Shown here in pieces: positions 1 through 10,741 of a stretch of 64,000 nt of DNA. Origin of the DNA: Lasiosphaeris hirsuta (Eukaryota > Ascomycota > Sordariomycetes > Sordariales > Lasiosphaeriaceae); NCBI GenBank assembly GCA_030549175.1, contig JAUKUA010000002.1, positions 4,898,001 to 4,962,000 on the forward strand, written 5' to 3'. Every line of letters begins with the position of its first letter. Position 1 is the stretch's first letter. Under the pieces are notes generated by a model. It did not search any database. It saw only the letters and a program-made list of their open reading frames with translations, and had not been told where the DNA came from. Position numbers and translations under genes: made by a program.

Positions 1-3000
1 TATTAGGTAGGTTATTCGTGGCCGGATGATATCCGTAGTTAACGTAGAAAGGAGAGCTACTAATAGAAGTCGACCTAGTGTTATTTTATGTAAATTCGGC
101 TGTAGGTAATAAAGTGTCCCAGTTATTTATCTCATAGTTAACGAAGGCTCTGAGGTAAGCCTTGATATACTAATTAAGACGTTTAGTCTAACTATCTATT
201 TCGGGGTAGAACGAGATTAATATCTTTAGCTTAACTCCGACGTATTTAAGAAAGTCGTACCAAAGGCCTATGTTAAATCGTAAGTCCCGATCAGAGATGA
301 TATCAAAGGGTATACCGTGGTATTTCTAGCATTTGTAGGTAAAGAGAGAGATTAAGTTTTTTATCTTCTTAGTGTTATCCTTTAAAGGTATAAAATGTAC
401 TATCTTAGTAAAGGTATCGATAATGACTTAGATAAAATTATATCTATTAGAGAGAGAAAGGTCTATTATGAAGTCTATTAAAATAAGCCTCTACGGGAAA
501 TATTCTAGCTCGATAAGATAAAATAGTCCGAAAGGAAGGTAACGTCTTAGCTTGTTACTTTGACACTTATGATAAGAGTATATAAAGTCAGTGACGTCTT
601 TCTTGAGATTCTGCTAGAACATGTACCGTCTGATAAGTTTAACGGTCTTATTTATACCTATGTGGCCTACTACTTTAATGTCGTGTTTAGAACGGATGAT
701 CTAGATCTTAAGTTCCTTGTTGTTAGAGATCTAGATACGATTCTTTATAAATAAGATTCCGTCTTCGTTAGTTATGTCTTTTCTAAGGGAAACCAAGGCC
801 TTTTAATAAGTCTCGTCTATAAAGGTAGTAACTTTAATTTACTCGAAGAATTCTTCGTTCCATTTTAGTGTTGAAATGTTATAAAGACGTACTTTTAAAA
901 ACATAAATATAAGAACTTTAGAATGTAAGAAATGTTCTTTGTTTAAAACAGAGGTTATTAGTTAGTTTTTATCCCCCCTTCCAGAAGGTACTTTTCGTGC
1001 TGTAAGAGAGTATTTGCCTTAGCATTTTGTGTACCGGGACGGAAATTAATGACGAAATCGAAGGTAGTAAGCTACTAAGCCTATCGGGCTTAGTAGCAGT
1101 TAAGGACCTTGGTAGTCTAGAAGTATTCTAGATTATAATAGTCTAAGAAGACCTCGATATGATATTTAACTCTTTTAAAGTAATATCTCTAACGTTAGAA
1201 GTAATTAACTATCGCTAAGAGTTCCTTATCGTAGATCTCGTAGTTAATTTCTATAGGAATTAGCTTCCTTAAGTAGAATATTATAGGATATATCTTGTCG
1301 TTATCTTACTTCTATGATATTATTTCTTCTAACGTATAGTCTGACGTGTTAAGTTCGATAATAGGTAGTTTATTAAGGTTAAAATAGACTAGAATAGAAG
1401 CTTCGGTAAATGCTTTCTTTAACGCTTTAAATGCCGTGTTCATTTAGTTGTTCTATGTCTAGGTCTTTTAGGTAAGGTTTGTAAAATCAATAAGTAACTT
1501 AGTAATATGTAAATAGCCTTTGATATAGTACCTATAAAAGTTTACAAATCTATTAAATTACTAAACTTCTTTTACCGATTTTAGCTATTCTTATGAAAGG
1601 ATATATTCTATCTTATCCTTCGATATTATGATACCTTTAATATTGATAATATAGCCTAGGTATTCCAATTCCTTAGTATCTTATATGTATTTAATAAGAT
1701 TAATAGTTAGATTATATTTCTAAAGTCACTTAAGGACTTTAATAACAATTTTGTCATGTTCCATTTTAGAACTTGTATAGATAAGAAAGTCGTCAATGTA
1801 AGACAGGAGGCCTTAATCAATAAGGTCTCGAAAGATATGATTTATCATATCTTAAAAGGCCATAGAAATATTAGTAAGGCCGAAAGACATTACGTTAAAC
1901 TTAAAAAGACCGTAACAAGTTCGAAATGTTATTTTCTACTTATAATCTTTTTTTATCCGAATCAAATTAAAGCCTAATTTCAGATCTATCTTTATAAAGA
2001 TAACAAATCTAGTGAGGGCGTCTTAGAGTTTAGTAATTAGAGGTAGTAGGTAACGGTTCTTAATAGTTCATTCGTTAATCTTTCGGTAGTCAACTACTAG
2101 GTAGAGATTCTCCGGATCTCTTATAGCCGCCTTTTCTAATGATACTTCCTTATTTATAAAGAAAATAAGTAAAGAATATAATGATTTTGATTCCCGTATC
2201 TTACCTTTTCTAAGTATTTAGTTTAGTTATTTATAAAGGATTTTCTTTTCTAAGGGTGATATAGGATAGAAAGGTCCTTATAGAAGTTTCTTGTCTCTAA
2301 TGATATTAATCACATAGTTCCAAGGCTGGTGATTTAATAACTGTTAAGCCGCTTTAAGAGATATTAAAGAAGTAAAGATTTTAAATCTTTCGGAGATATT
2401 TAAAATGTAGGAAGTCGTAACGTTTACGATAGAGCTTTTACTTCCTAAGATCATAAAGGAAATATAGTTTTGTCAATAGTAGTCGGAACTGAAAGCTACT
2501 TTCGTTATGTTAAGATCCCATAGGTAATCTGGCTAATACTATTATAACTACTAGTATAGAAGAAGGATGTCATATTCTATGTCAAGGGGAGAGATTTCGA
2601 ACGTGATATAAGAGAAGTATTTTACTTAGTACTATAAAACAATTTCCTTAGTATACTCCTTATCTGATTTAAGGTTGATAGTTCTATTAAAGGCTTCTAA
2701 GGGTTTTAGGATCGTTTTACATTTGTAAGAGATGTTTTATTTTTTAACAAGGTTTTTACTTATGACCGGGCTAGAGGTACTAGGATCTAAGAGTACTTAG
2801 ACAGGGATTTCCTCAGCTCCATAGTAGACGATAGTCATAGGGACGATCTTATAAGTACCATAATATAGTTCATAGTTTCGTTTAACCTTCTTACGAGAGG
2901 GTTTCTCTATGTTATAGTTGGTACGTTTTTTAGTAAAGGTTACGGCGGGTCGAGGTATGATTCCCGATGCCGCGAGTTTCGGGATACCTATTAAAAATCC

Positions 3001-4100
3001 GATATATCTTCGCTATCGGATAGTTTAATAATATGAGGAAAGAGTTTGGGAGGGTCTTTTTCTGTCATTGTAGAGACCTTGGCCTTTTTCGATAGTTAGG
3101 GAGAAATATCCTCTTCTTTATCTCTTCCACACTTAGTCTTAGCTCCGGAGATCTTTCTAGGTAACTTAAGGATATCCTTACTATCCTCAGTTTTTCTACT
3201 ATAACATTTAAGAGTGTTATAGCCTTGACGTTCGTAACGGTAGTATCCCTTATTTACCTTATGTTTATTAATTTTAGCTTATTCTATCTTGGCGATAGCC
3301 TCTTTATAAGTTTACTAGTGCTTCGTTCGGGTAGATGCTGAAGGGTTGTCCTTTCTATCTTATTACTCCTACTTTAGACCTTTCTTAAGTTTTTCTTTTA
3401 CAGGTACTAGATGTAGACGGGAGCTAGAGATATTAGTTTCCTCCTGATAACTATCTTTTTTTGAGCGTTCCTTATTATTCGAAGTAGACTCTCCTTTTCC
3501 TTACTTGGCTTTGTGATTAATTTCGCGGTTCTTCATTTTATCTTTATGAATTAAGTTAGTAGTAACGACGGCTTCGAGAAAGTCGGTATCATTAGTAAGA
3601 AGATATCCCGTACGTGAATAAATTAAGTTTATTATAGCGTCAGGGATAGTATTAGTAACTAGTGATTATAAGGCCTAGCCGTTGAGATCGACGGTATGAT
3701 TAAGTTTCTAAAACTTTATTACGTACTCGTTTATATCTCTATCGTAAGTTAGGGTTTTCATAGCCTCGTAGTCCTTAGCTCTTTGTACTAGGTTACAAAA
3801 ACGTTCGACTATGACGGTGGCATAGTTGTTCTATTGATTTACTAGGCCGAGCTTTTCGATTTAGGTTCTTCTTTTCTGATACTATTCGAAGGTAGTACTT
3901 TTAGTAAGAGTACCGACAAAGCTAATCTTAGCCTTATCATCGAGGAAACTTCGTTTATAGATACTAAAATACTCCTTAACGGAGTGTTACCATATCTTAA
4001 ATTCACTTTTATCCTTTCTATTGTACTTTTCGGGTTTCGCCATGGTTACGGCGGTACCTTAACCACGGGATTCCTAAATTACATTGGTATTGTTACGAAT
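1..4100 (-). pseudogene. Gypsy-1 gag-pol remnant
   Basis: Translating the minus strand gives a recognisable Ty3/Gypsy polyprotein broken by many TAA/TAG codons. The gag zinc knuckle (3204-3245) keeps its spacing, but two Cys and the His read as Tyr. The RT active site reads YIDDFL (YIDD at 1789-1800), so the catalytic aspartates survive by chance. The integrase zinc module has His codons at 683-685 and 662-664, a Cys at 563-565 and a Tyr in place of the other Cys at 572-574. The first catalytic Asp of the integrase core is at about 473-475. Such polyproteins make virus-like particles, copy the RNA and integrate the cDNA. This copy cannot be translated. The 5' limit of gag is unclear: 4100-5453 is equally mutated, and I could not assign it. 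Confidence 0.8.
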
Positions 4101-5453
4101 TAGGTCTTGATTAGTCCGGATAAGGTTGAGGAGGATTACTATAGGGTCACGTGGAAATAAAGGGCTTTGGGATCCCGGACCCTAAGGTCCTAGGGGTCCC
4201 GGAGGCTTAGGTAGGCTTCCTAATAGTCCGGGAGAACCGGGAGGTAGACTCGTATAATAGAAGTCGTCGTCTAAGTTATTATTGTTATTACCGTCGTCCA
4301 GAGGAGGTAAAGTATCTATCCTAACATAGCGGAGAGCCGAGTTTCCTCTTATGTTTCTACTTCTTATTTTAATATCAAAATTTTATATGTTATCTACCTG
4401 TCTCTAGGCTCGTACCGAGATTTCTTAGGTAGCCCTTCTTTAGAGGTTACGGTCTAAGAGGGGGTCTTCGTCTTAGTCGAAATATCGTATGGAAGTTGAC
4501 TTTTTAAACGGTTATAACGGCCGTCGTGAGGGTTTAACAGAAGGGGTTTTCTATAAACATGTCATAGCCCTCTAGATGATTTGTTCTTTATCATAAGACC
4601 TTACCCGTGTTAACCGTGATACGAGGGCTTTTTCGATAAGGTTATTAAAGTAGGCCTTAAGCTAATCAAACAATTCTTAGTCTTTTAGAGTTTGTAATAC
4701 TCTAGGTTACTAAAATGTTATAAGGAAATTAAACTGGCTCTAGGCCGTAGTAGACTAGTAGCTAAATTCCGTGTTATAGTAGTCTTATCGAGCTTACTTT
4801 TCTTCTTAAATTCGAAGGAGTTCCTTAACTCGGACAAGCTCGGCGTTTTATTTTCTAACCCTTACTTCTTAGTCTCGTACTTGTTATACTTACTGTAACT
4901 TTTACTTGGTAATTTCCTTACGGAGGGCTTTTATACGTGTAACAATAAGATTAAGAGATTTTTTACGTTAGGCTATTTAGGTAGTAAACTAAGCTAATTT
5001 TTAGTTGACTTTAATACTAAAAGTAGTATAAGATATTTCTAATTTTTACTAAGTACTTTTAAGGACATATTAATTTATCTTAATATATTATACTATTAAC
5101 TGATAGTCGGTAACTAAGGTAGTAAATATTAAAGTAAGTAAATCGAGCCTTTCCTTATCTTCATATATATTGTTAATAAAGAAGTAAAGTTCCTTATAAG
5201 CTTTAACGACTTAATTGTAGAGATAAATAAACTATTGGAATAGTTTAGTAAAGGTTTCGGAACTCGATAGGAATATAGGAAACTTTTTAATAGTTTATAT
5301 TTCTATCTTAGGAGGTTCTTAGATCATAAGGTCAGTTCCGGGGTTAGGTTCGGTTTCCCGGCCCCGAAGTACCGTTAAGTATGATATAGGATTACCGGCT
5401 ATTATAAATGGAGCGGTAGATAAAAGGATTGTTCGTAGAGTAAAAAGATTATC

Positions 5454-6766
5454 TGTGATATAGGCTAGCTCTAAGAGATCTAGGATGTAATAACCATAAG
5501 GTAAGATATCAAATAAAGAGTCAGACTATAGAACTTTAACCTTTTCTTAACTTTCGACTTAACCGTTTAACGAACTATCCTAACAATTATTATTAGTCTA
5601 ATTTAGAGCTTTCACACGACGAACTTAAGGACTTAATCTTCGTAAGGCTAATAAGTATAAGGTCTAATTTAGAGGTTTAGAATAGAACGGTAAGGGAGTT
5701 AACTATCGTAATATAAAGTAATAGAGAGCTAGGAAGAAAAAGGTTTAAAGAGATAGAATGATCTAACAGAAGATAAGACATAATACTTCGTAGTTATAAG
5801 TTAGGAAAAACAGAAGGGTTCATAAGGTTATATTATCTCTTAACTTCACTAAAGTTCAGTTAATAATCTTTCTAGGTTTGTCTAAAGAAAACTAGGGAGC
5901 TTCTTCCTCTCGAGGATCTATCGTAATATACCTGTCCTACTTATAGAAGGCTATGTATAAGATATAAAGATACTAAAATACCTAAAGGATCCTCCTAGCT
6001 ACCCGTCGGTCCCGAATCTCCTTTCTAGCTACCCGTCTCTCACGTCCTACAAATCCGTAGCTACATGCCAAGTAAAGCCGGCCTATCACACGTTAGTCCA
6101 TGGCCGGTATTAGTACTTATCTATATAGCTCTAGCGGCATGGTGTCTATTACTACAGGTGTTTCTTCACGTCCTTAGTACTTACGTTAGCTACAGTACTG
6201 TTAGGTCGATCCCATGTCGACTATCACAGTAACGGTTCCCTTCGTGACTTACACGCGGGAGTCACAGCCACCTGTCACTACTAAAGCTAGACTCCGGAGA
6301 ACGTCGGGTTCCAGGTCTTCCAAAGGAATGCCAACGATAACGGGGAGGTCCATGATTCGAAAGACCAGCTGTAGGGTCTGGGTTAACTGTACAGGCCCTG
6401 ACCACGATACTAAGATTAAATAGCTTGTCCATGACAAATCTGAAGTCTGATAACGTTACCTAGCGTAGGCGAGATCCGTTATACGGCTGCTCTGGCTCGT
6501 GAGTGGTTCTGGTCATTCCATCGCGACCCGTGGGTACTCATGAGAATCCGCTGACCTACGTGCCGGCTGAGTAGGCCACAAGCTACGCGTGGGATCATGT
6601 CCCGAGGTTAAGCCACGTTGTGGCCCTTCTCTGTGATAGTTCCCTTATCCACGTGATCATGGGTCAATGGGTATGTGCTTCTTATGTGTGGTTCGTGCCG
6701 CTGGTATAGGGCTCGGTCAAGGAGGTTAGTGACCCTGTTGACCTAGGTAAGCCTACCAGTGTGACA
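5454..6766 (-). repeat. LTR-A copy 1 (LTR of Gypsy-1)
   Basis: About 1.31 kb, starting TGTGATA and ending TGTGACA on the plus strand, so it has TG...CA ends on both strands. It aligns over its length with 22397-23745, 60288-61621 (inverted) and 61622-62581. It is more heavily RIP-mutated than the copy at 22397. A 70-80 codon open frame at 6214-6423 recurs in the other copies but shows no protein character. Confidence 0.8.
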
Positions 6767-7005
6767 CCTTTCATATGAGATATTGTAGAGAAATCACAGT
6801 GCCGAATCTAATCTATACCTTTCTTATTAGTAGTCTAGCCATTATCGGTTATTACGATATACTAGGTACCTAGAAGGTTACACTATTAATACTAGTTAGT
6901 AAAGTAATATTAAAAGGTAGCCTTGGTGCCAACTCCACGTCCCGAAGATGTCTCCCACAAATAACGCGTATACAATAAACAAGACGTGGTCCATAAAAAA
7001 CATAA
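6767..7005. other. AT-rich spacer, no gene seen
   Basis: Sequence between the LTR and the Rep fossil. Stops are frequent in all frames, including TAA codons at 6976, 6994 and 7003 in the frame that later encodes Rep. I found no convincing stem-loop with a viral nonanucleotide. The run TAATATTAA near 6905 is not flanked by inverted arms. Confidence 0.4.
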
Positions 7006-8505
7006 AACACGTCACCGTGTCTCACATTGACAATGCCGAACGTATCAGTTGGACTGTCGCAATTGTTCGACATAAGTTCCCCTTCTGTCGTGGAGATACC
7101 AGGCTCCTAAGATTCTCTCAATTCATTCATCGTACCAGATTCATCTTTCAATACATACGCTCAACTAAGAGATAGCCCATCTCCAAACCCGTCTAGTCTG
7201 TTCGTGACACAATCCGAGCAGCTAGAACGCGGTACATCCGAACCAACAGTCGCACCAAAAGGCCCGGAAGGAATGGTATGGTACGTGACATAGCCAGACA
7301 ACACTGTAGTACCTACCAGAAAAAAACGCGACTTCCGCTTAGCTACTAAATCAGTTTTCCTCACTTATCCTAGATGCCTACTAGACACAGACACATTTAA
7401 CGCGGCAATGAACTCATTCGGATTCGAGGATTACTTTATAGTACGTGAGAGTTACCAAGACGGTACCCCGCACTTTCACGTGATCAGCGTCTTCCCTAAA
7501 ACGAAAAATATAAAGAACACCCGCCACTTCGACATTGGCCGATACTACCCGCAGATCGGTAAAACTCGGAGCCCCATCGCAGCGTGGAAATATCTCCACA
7601 AAAAAGAAGACAGATCCGAACACATCGGCGGTGACCTCGTCATCCCGAAAACGGCCCGAGTCGTAATGTAAGACAACATATGGAAGGATACCGCCAAAGC
7701 CGAAACAAAAGACGACCTCTTCAAAACGTTAAAAGTAGGCATACCATAACAGTTCATATGTTTATACACTAACATCAAAGCTTACGTAAACGATATGTTC
7801 AAGGCCGAACGTGAACAATACGTCTCGCCACAACTAGACGGCCTCTGGGAAATCCTAGAAGAAATAACAGAATAGATAGAAAAAAACCTCCATAACTTAC
7901 TACATAAGTACTCTCGTATAACAAGATATGTCACTCGGGTACCCTCTATTAGACGTTCTAAGCTTATTATTATCAGAATGTAAGGTTTCCCCCTCCCCTC
8001 CCGGGAGGGCCTCTCTCCGAATTCCGAAATAGAGTGTCGCTAAGTTACTTAGGGGGCGTCCTTTCTCTCATTTAGATACCTAAGATCTAAAAACAAATTC
8101 GGGGCTTCGTAACTAACTTTTCTTTAGTAAGACTGAAATCACTAGTCCTATTTGGCCTGATAAGACTGTAGAAAATAACATGGGTACGAAGTTTAGATAA
8201 CTATTATTATATATAAGGGTATTGGAACGGTATATTACTCGATAAGACTAAAAAATATATCATTCTTAACGATATTTTATTAAGTGACAATAACATGTGC
8301 CGGTATTACAAATAGATTCTAAGGTACTAGACGTCTTTTATATATATAGATAAGTATAAGCCGAAGACGAAAGTTACTAAATAGGAGTTGCTGTGTATCT
8401 ATGTTTGTAATAGGGACCTAAGAGAATTATATGACGGAATCGATGTAAATTAGTTAGAAAGGAATTATATTTTCATCGAAATTACTAGCCTCCTTTTTAT
8501 AGAAC
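7006..8505 (+). pseudogene. Endogenous CRESS-DNA virus-like replication initiator (Rep), degraded
   Basis: Rep proteins of geminiviruses and genomoviruses nick and join single-stranded DNA (N-terminal HUH endonuclease) and unwind it (C-terminal SF3 helicase). Seen in order: motif I FLTYP (7357-7371), motif II HFH (7471-7479), a GRS-like stretch (7522-7560), the motif III Tyr...Lys pair (7591-7602), a Gemini_AL1_M-like central region (7672-7900), Walker A (8144-8167, with Asp where the last Gly is expected), Walker B (8256-8276, first Asp read as Asn), the motif C Asn (8409-8411) and the conserved C-terminal block to 8505. Eight in-phase stops (7669, 7747, 7873, 8214, 8313, 8328, 8382, 8451) are all TAA or TAG. 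The frame changes once at a probable intron and once near 8165-8180. An open in-phase stretch at 7006-7320, with two stops, may be an N-terminal extension. No capsid gene is visible nearby. Family assignment is strong; virus versus genomovirus-like transposon is unresolved. Confidence 0.8.
7980..8127 (+). other. Probable intron in the Rep fossil
   Basis: The 148-bp stretch starts GTAAGG and ends in an ACTAAC branch-site match followed by a pyrimidine tract and TTTAG. Removing it moves the reading frame from phase 1 upstream to phase 2 downstream, exactly where helicase motif A follows. The stretch contains a GC-rich palindromic CCCGGG core unlike its flanks. Introns in Rep genes are known in mastreviruses and genomoviruses. 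Use of this one is inference. Confidence 0.55.
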
Positions 8506-8745
8506 GAATGCCGCTAGGAACACTTACTTTAGTATAAGATAGATTGGAAGGATTTTTATTATAGATTAAGAAGGACGAGGAATTTCTATAGTTATTTAGT
8601 TACCTTCTTTTTAATATATAGTAGTCTTAACTCTATTAATCTTAATAGCTAGTAAAACAGTTCTTATAGTATCTTTCTTTCTCTATGCTATGATAATAAT
8701 AAATGCCTCTGACTATGACATACTGGGACGAGACGATTCTATATA
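8506..8745. other. AT-rich spacer, no gene seen
   Basis: Between the C-terminal Rep block and Gypsy-2. The Rep frame soon runs into clustered stops. No other coding signal or repeat was recognised. Confidence 0.4.
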
Positions 8746-8750
8746 GATAT

Positions 8751-8984
8751 TGCTACGGTTAAAAGGACCGCTTGTGTAAGTGTTACTTTGGTGGTCCTTC
8801 ACATGAACACTGATATGACATATTGTATGGTAGTGTAAATAATTTGTAAAGGATAGCCCGTTAGTAATCAGTCTGGAGGGTGTACTGCCATTATATGGCA
8901 GCGTACCTCCTGTACTCAATTGAGCGTAGGGACTACGTACAATGGACTAACCTAGCTAGGCTATCTACATTTTTCTACGTAACA
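8751..8984 (-). repeat. Gypsy-2 3' LTR
   Basis: 234 bp, TG at 8751-8752 and CA at 8983-8984. It matches 18185-18418 at nearly every position, and the differences seen are C/T and G/A transitions. The identical length of both LTRs shows no indels since insertion. Confidence 0.9.
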
Positions 8985-9130
8985 TGTGTCCGGGGTAAAG
9001 AATAAAGAAAAGGGCGTCCTTGCCATCGTCCTCCGCTCTCTTGAACTATAAGAAAAGTACCAATTTTTCCTAGCCCTTTCGTATACCGTTGTTATACTTA
9101 GATTATCCTATTCCCTACGTTTATGCCCCT

Positions 9131-10741
9131 TTAGTCTATAGTGTCGAAGAGCGTCTTTCGTCTAGTCGTCTTGGGAGGCGACTTCTTAGCGGTAGGCTTC
9201 TTACGACCGATACCTTTGGTAAGGGTCTCTTGAGTAAGAGAAAAAACTACCGACTTACTACGTATACCAACCTTAGGAGCGTCAGTATCGAATAGGTTAG
9301 TAAGGATACCGTACTTATTCTACTTCTTAGACAAAGTACCTATAGTTATGATTTTACTTTGGGTATCCTTAGTAAGACGCTTATGTAAGGTACCGAGGGT
9401 TATAATAGGTATAGGAGTACTTAAATGAGTAGTCGAGGTAGCCGTAGGTCACGTAGCTGATAGTTACTTGATAGTCTTATTAAGCTTTATTAAGTCTTTC
9501 TAAAGATCTTAGACTTAGTTATTAAATATTTTAATCTTCGGGCTAACCTTATTTATACGGCCTGTTAGAACGTTAACTTACTCCTTAGTAACGTACTTAT
9601 TAAGGTTATCTATCGTCATTCTCTTTATAACCTAGAAAGCTTCATAGACCTTATCGTAACTTAGAAGCTCCTTAATCTTATTCTTAAGGATATTAATCTT
9701 ATCCTCAAGGTACTTCTAGAGATCGTATATGTTAATAAATATACTGGCTGTAAAAGATATATAGACTACTTTAGCCTCCTTAAGCTCTATAGTCTTATCG
9801 GTAAGTTAGTACTTAAGATATTAGAACTATATATGTCAGTATTAGTTTATACCGGTAATAAGAGTATTCGCTTAGTCGGCCTAGGTATAAACTTATGTAA
9901 GGTTAAGGTAATTAAGGTAGATAAGGACTAAAGATAGTTTCTTGTTTAAAATAACTATAAGGTAATAGTAAATAGTTATAAGGATAGATATCTTTAAAGG
10001 TAAATAGTTATTATTAATATCTTACTTATTATATATCGTCTTAGCCTTATTTAACAACTTCTTTAACTAACATATATACGGGTTATTAGCTAGACCTTAG
10101 TTTTTAATAGTCAACTTTAATCCTTTAGTAAAGATACCCTTAATCTTTTTATTTATTATAAAAAGAAGCTTCGGATCGTCAATTATAAAGGCGGCGTATT
10201 TATAAGCTTCTTATCTACTTACTAACTTATTATAGTACTTAAACTCAAAGTAAGCTTTATAATCTAGTAAAATCTCAAGCCTCTTACCGCTAGTAATAGA
10301 TCACTTAACTCTCTACTTAGCTTATTTCTAAAGTACCTTTATACCTTAGCGGTAATACTTCTTAGGGATACGATATTTAACGGGTAAGCTAGTAGAAAAG
10401 CTAGGTAAGCTATCTGAGAGATTTAAGGTTATCTCTTTATCCTTGTTATCGAGCTTACCTTTTATAGTAAGGTTAAAGTTATTGTCCTTTACATACTTAC
10501 TCTTATTATTATCGTAGTTAGAATCATAGTTAGGTAGATCGTCGGGCTTAGGCTCATCGTAATTATCCTTATTATGTTCGGTAGTAACGGTAACACTCTC
10601 TTAGGCTTATTTAGTACATCTTAAGGTTTCTTCGGCTAGAATTTAAAGACACGTAAGATTTGGACTCTTAGCCATTAGACTGTCCTTAAGTACGTCTAGA
10701 TTGTTCGGCTCAGCTCAAGCTACCTCGAATTGACACTTCAT
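9131..10741 (-). pseudogene. Gypsy-2 ORF3: extra ORF between integrase and 3' LTR, unknown function
   Basis: The minus strand from the ATG at 10739-10741 to the TAA at 9131-9133 is 537 codons. Checkpoints near 10276 and 9292 lie in the same phase as the ATG, so the frame has no net indel. Only nonsense codons of RIP type interrupt it (at least a dozen TAG/TAA and a TGA). The product would be hydrophilic: an acidic Asp/Asn-rich N-terminal third, a Lys/Leu/Ile-rich middle that may be helical or coiled coil, and a very basic Lys/Arg/Thr/Pro tail near 9150-9240. I see no signal peptide or membrane segment, so an envelope protein is not indicated. I do not recognise the family. The position is that of accessory ORFs in some retroelements. 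Confidence 0.6.

Larger units (their letters stand above)
1..6766 (-). mobile_element. Gypsy-1: partial RIP-degraded Ty3/Gypsy LTR retrotransposon
   Basis: AT-rich minus-strand element entering from the left edge. Going down the minus strand one meets the LTR at 5454-6766, a gag zinc knuckle at 3204-3245, a protease-like stretch near 2790, the reverse transcriptase (RT) motif at 1789-1800 and the integrase zinc-binding motif at 563-685. This is the Ty3/Gypsy order gag-PR-RT-RH-IN. The 3' end of integrase and the 3' LTR lie outside the window. The LTR has no matching 5-bp duplication of its own (TTATC before, CCTTT after), as expected if it terminates a longer element. That the LTR belongs to this coding region is an inference from adjacency. 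Confidence 0.8.
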
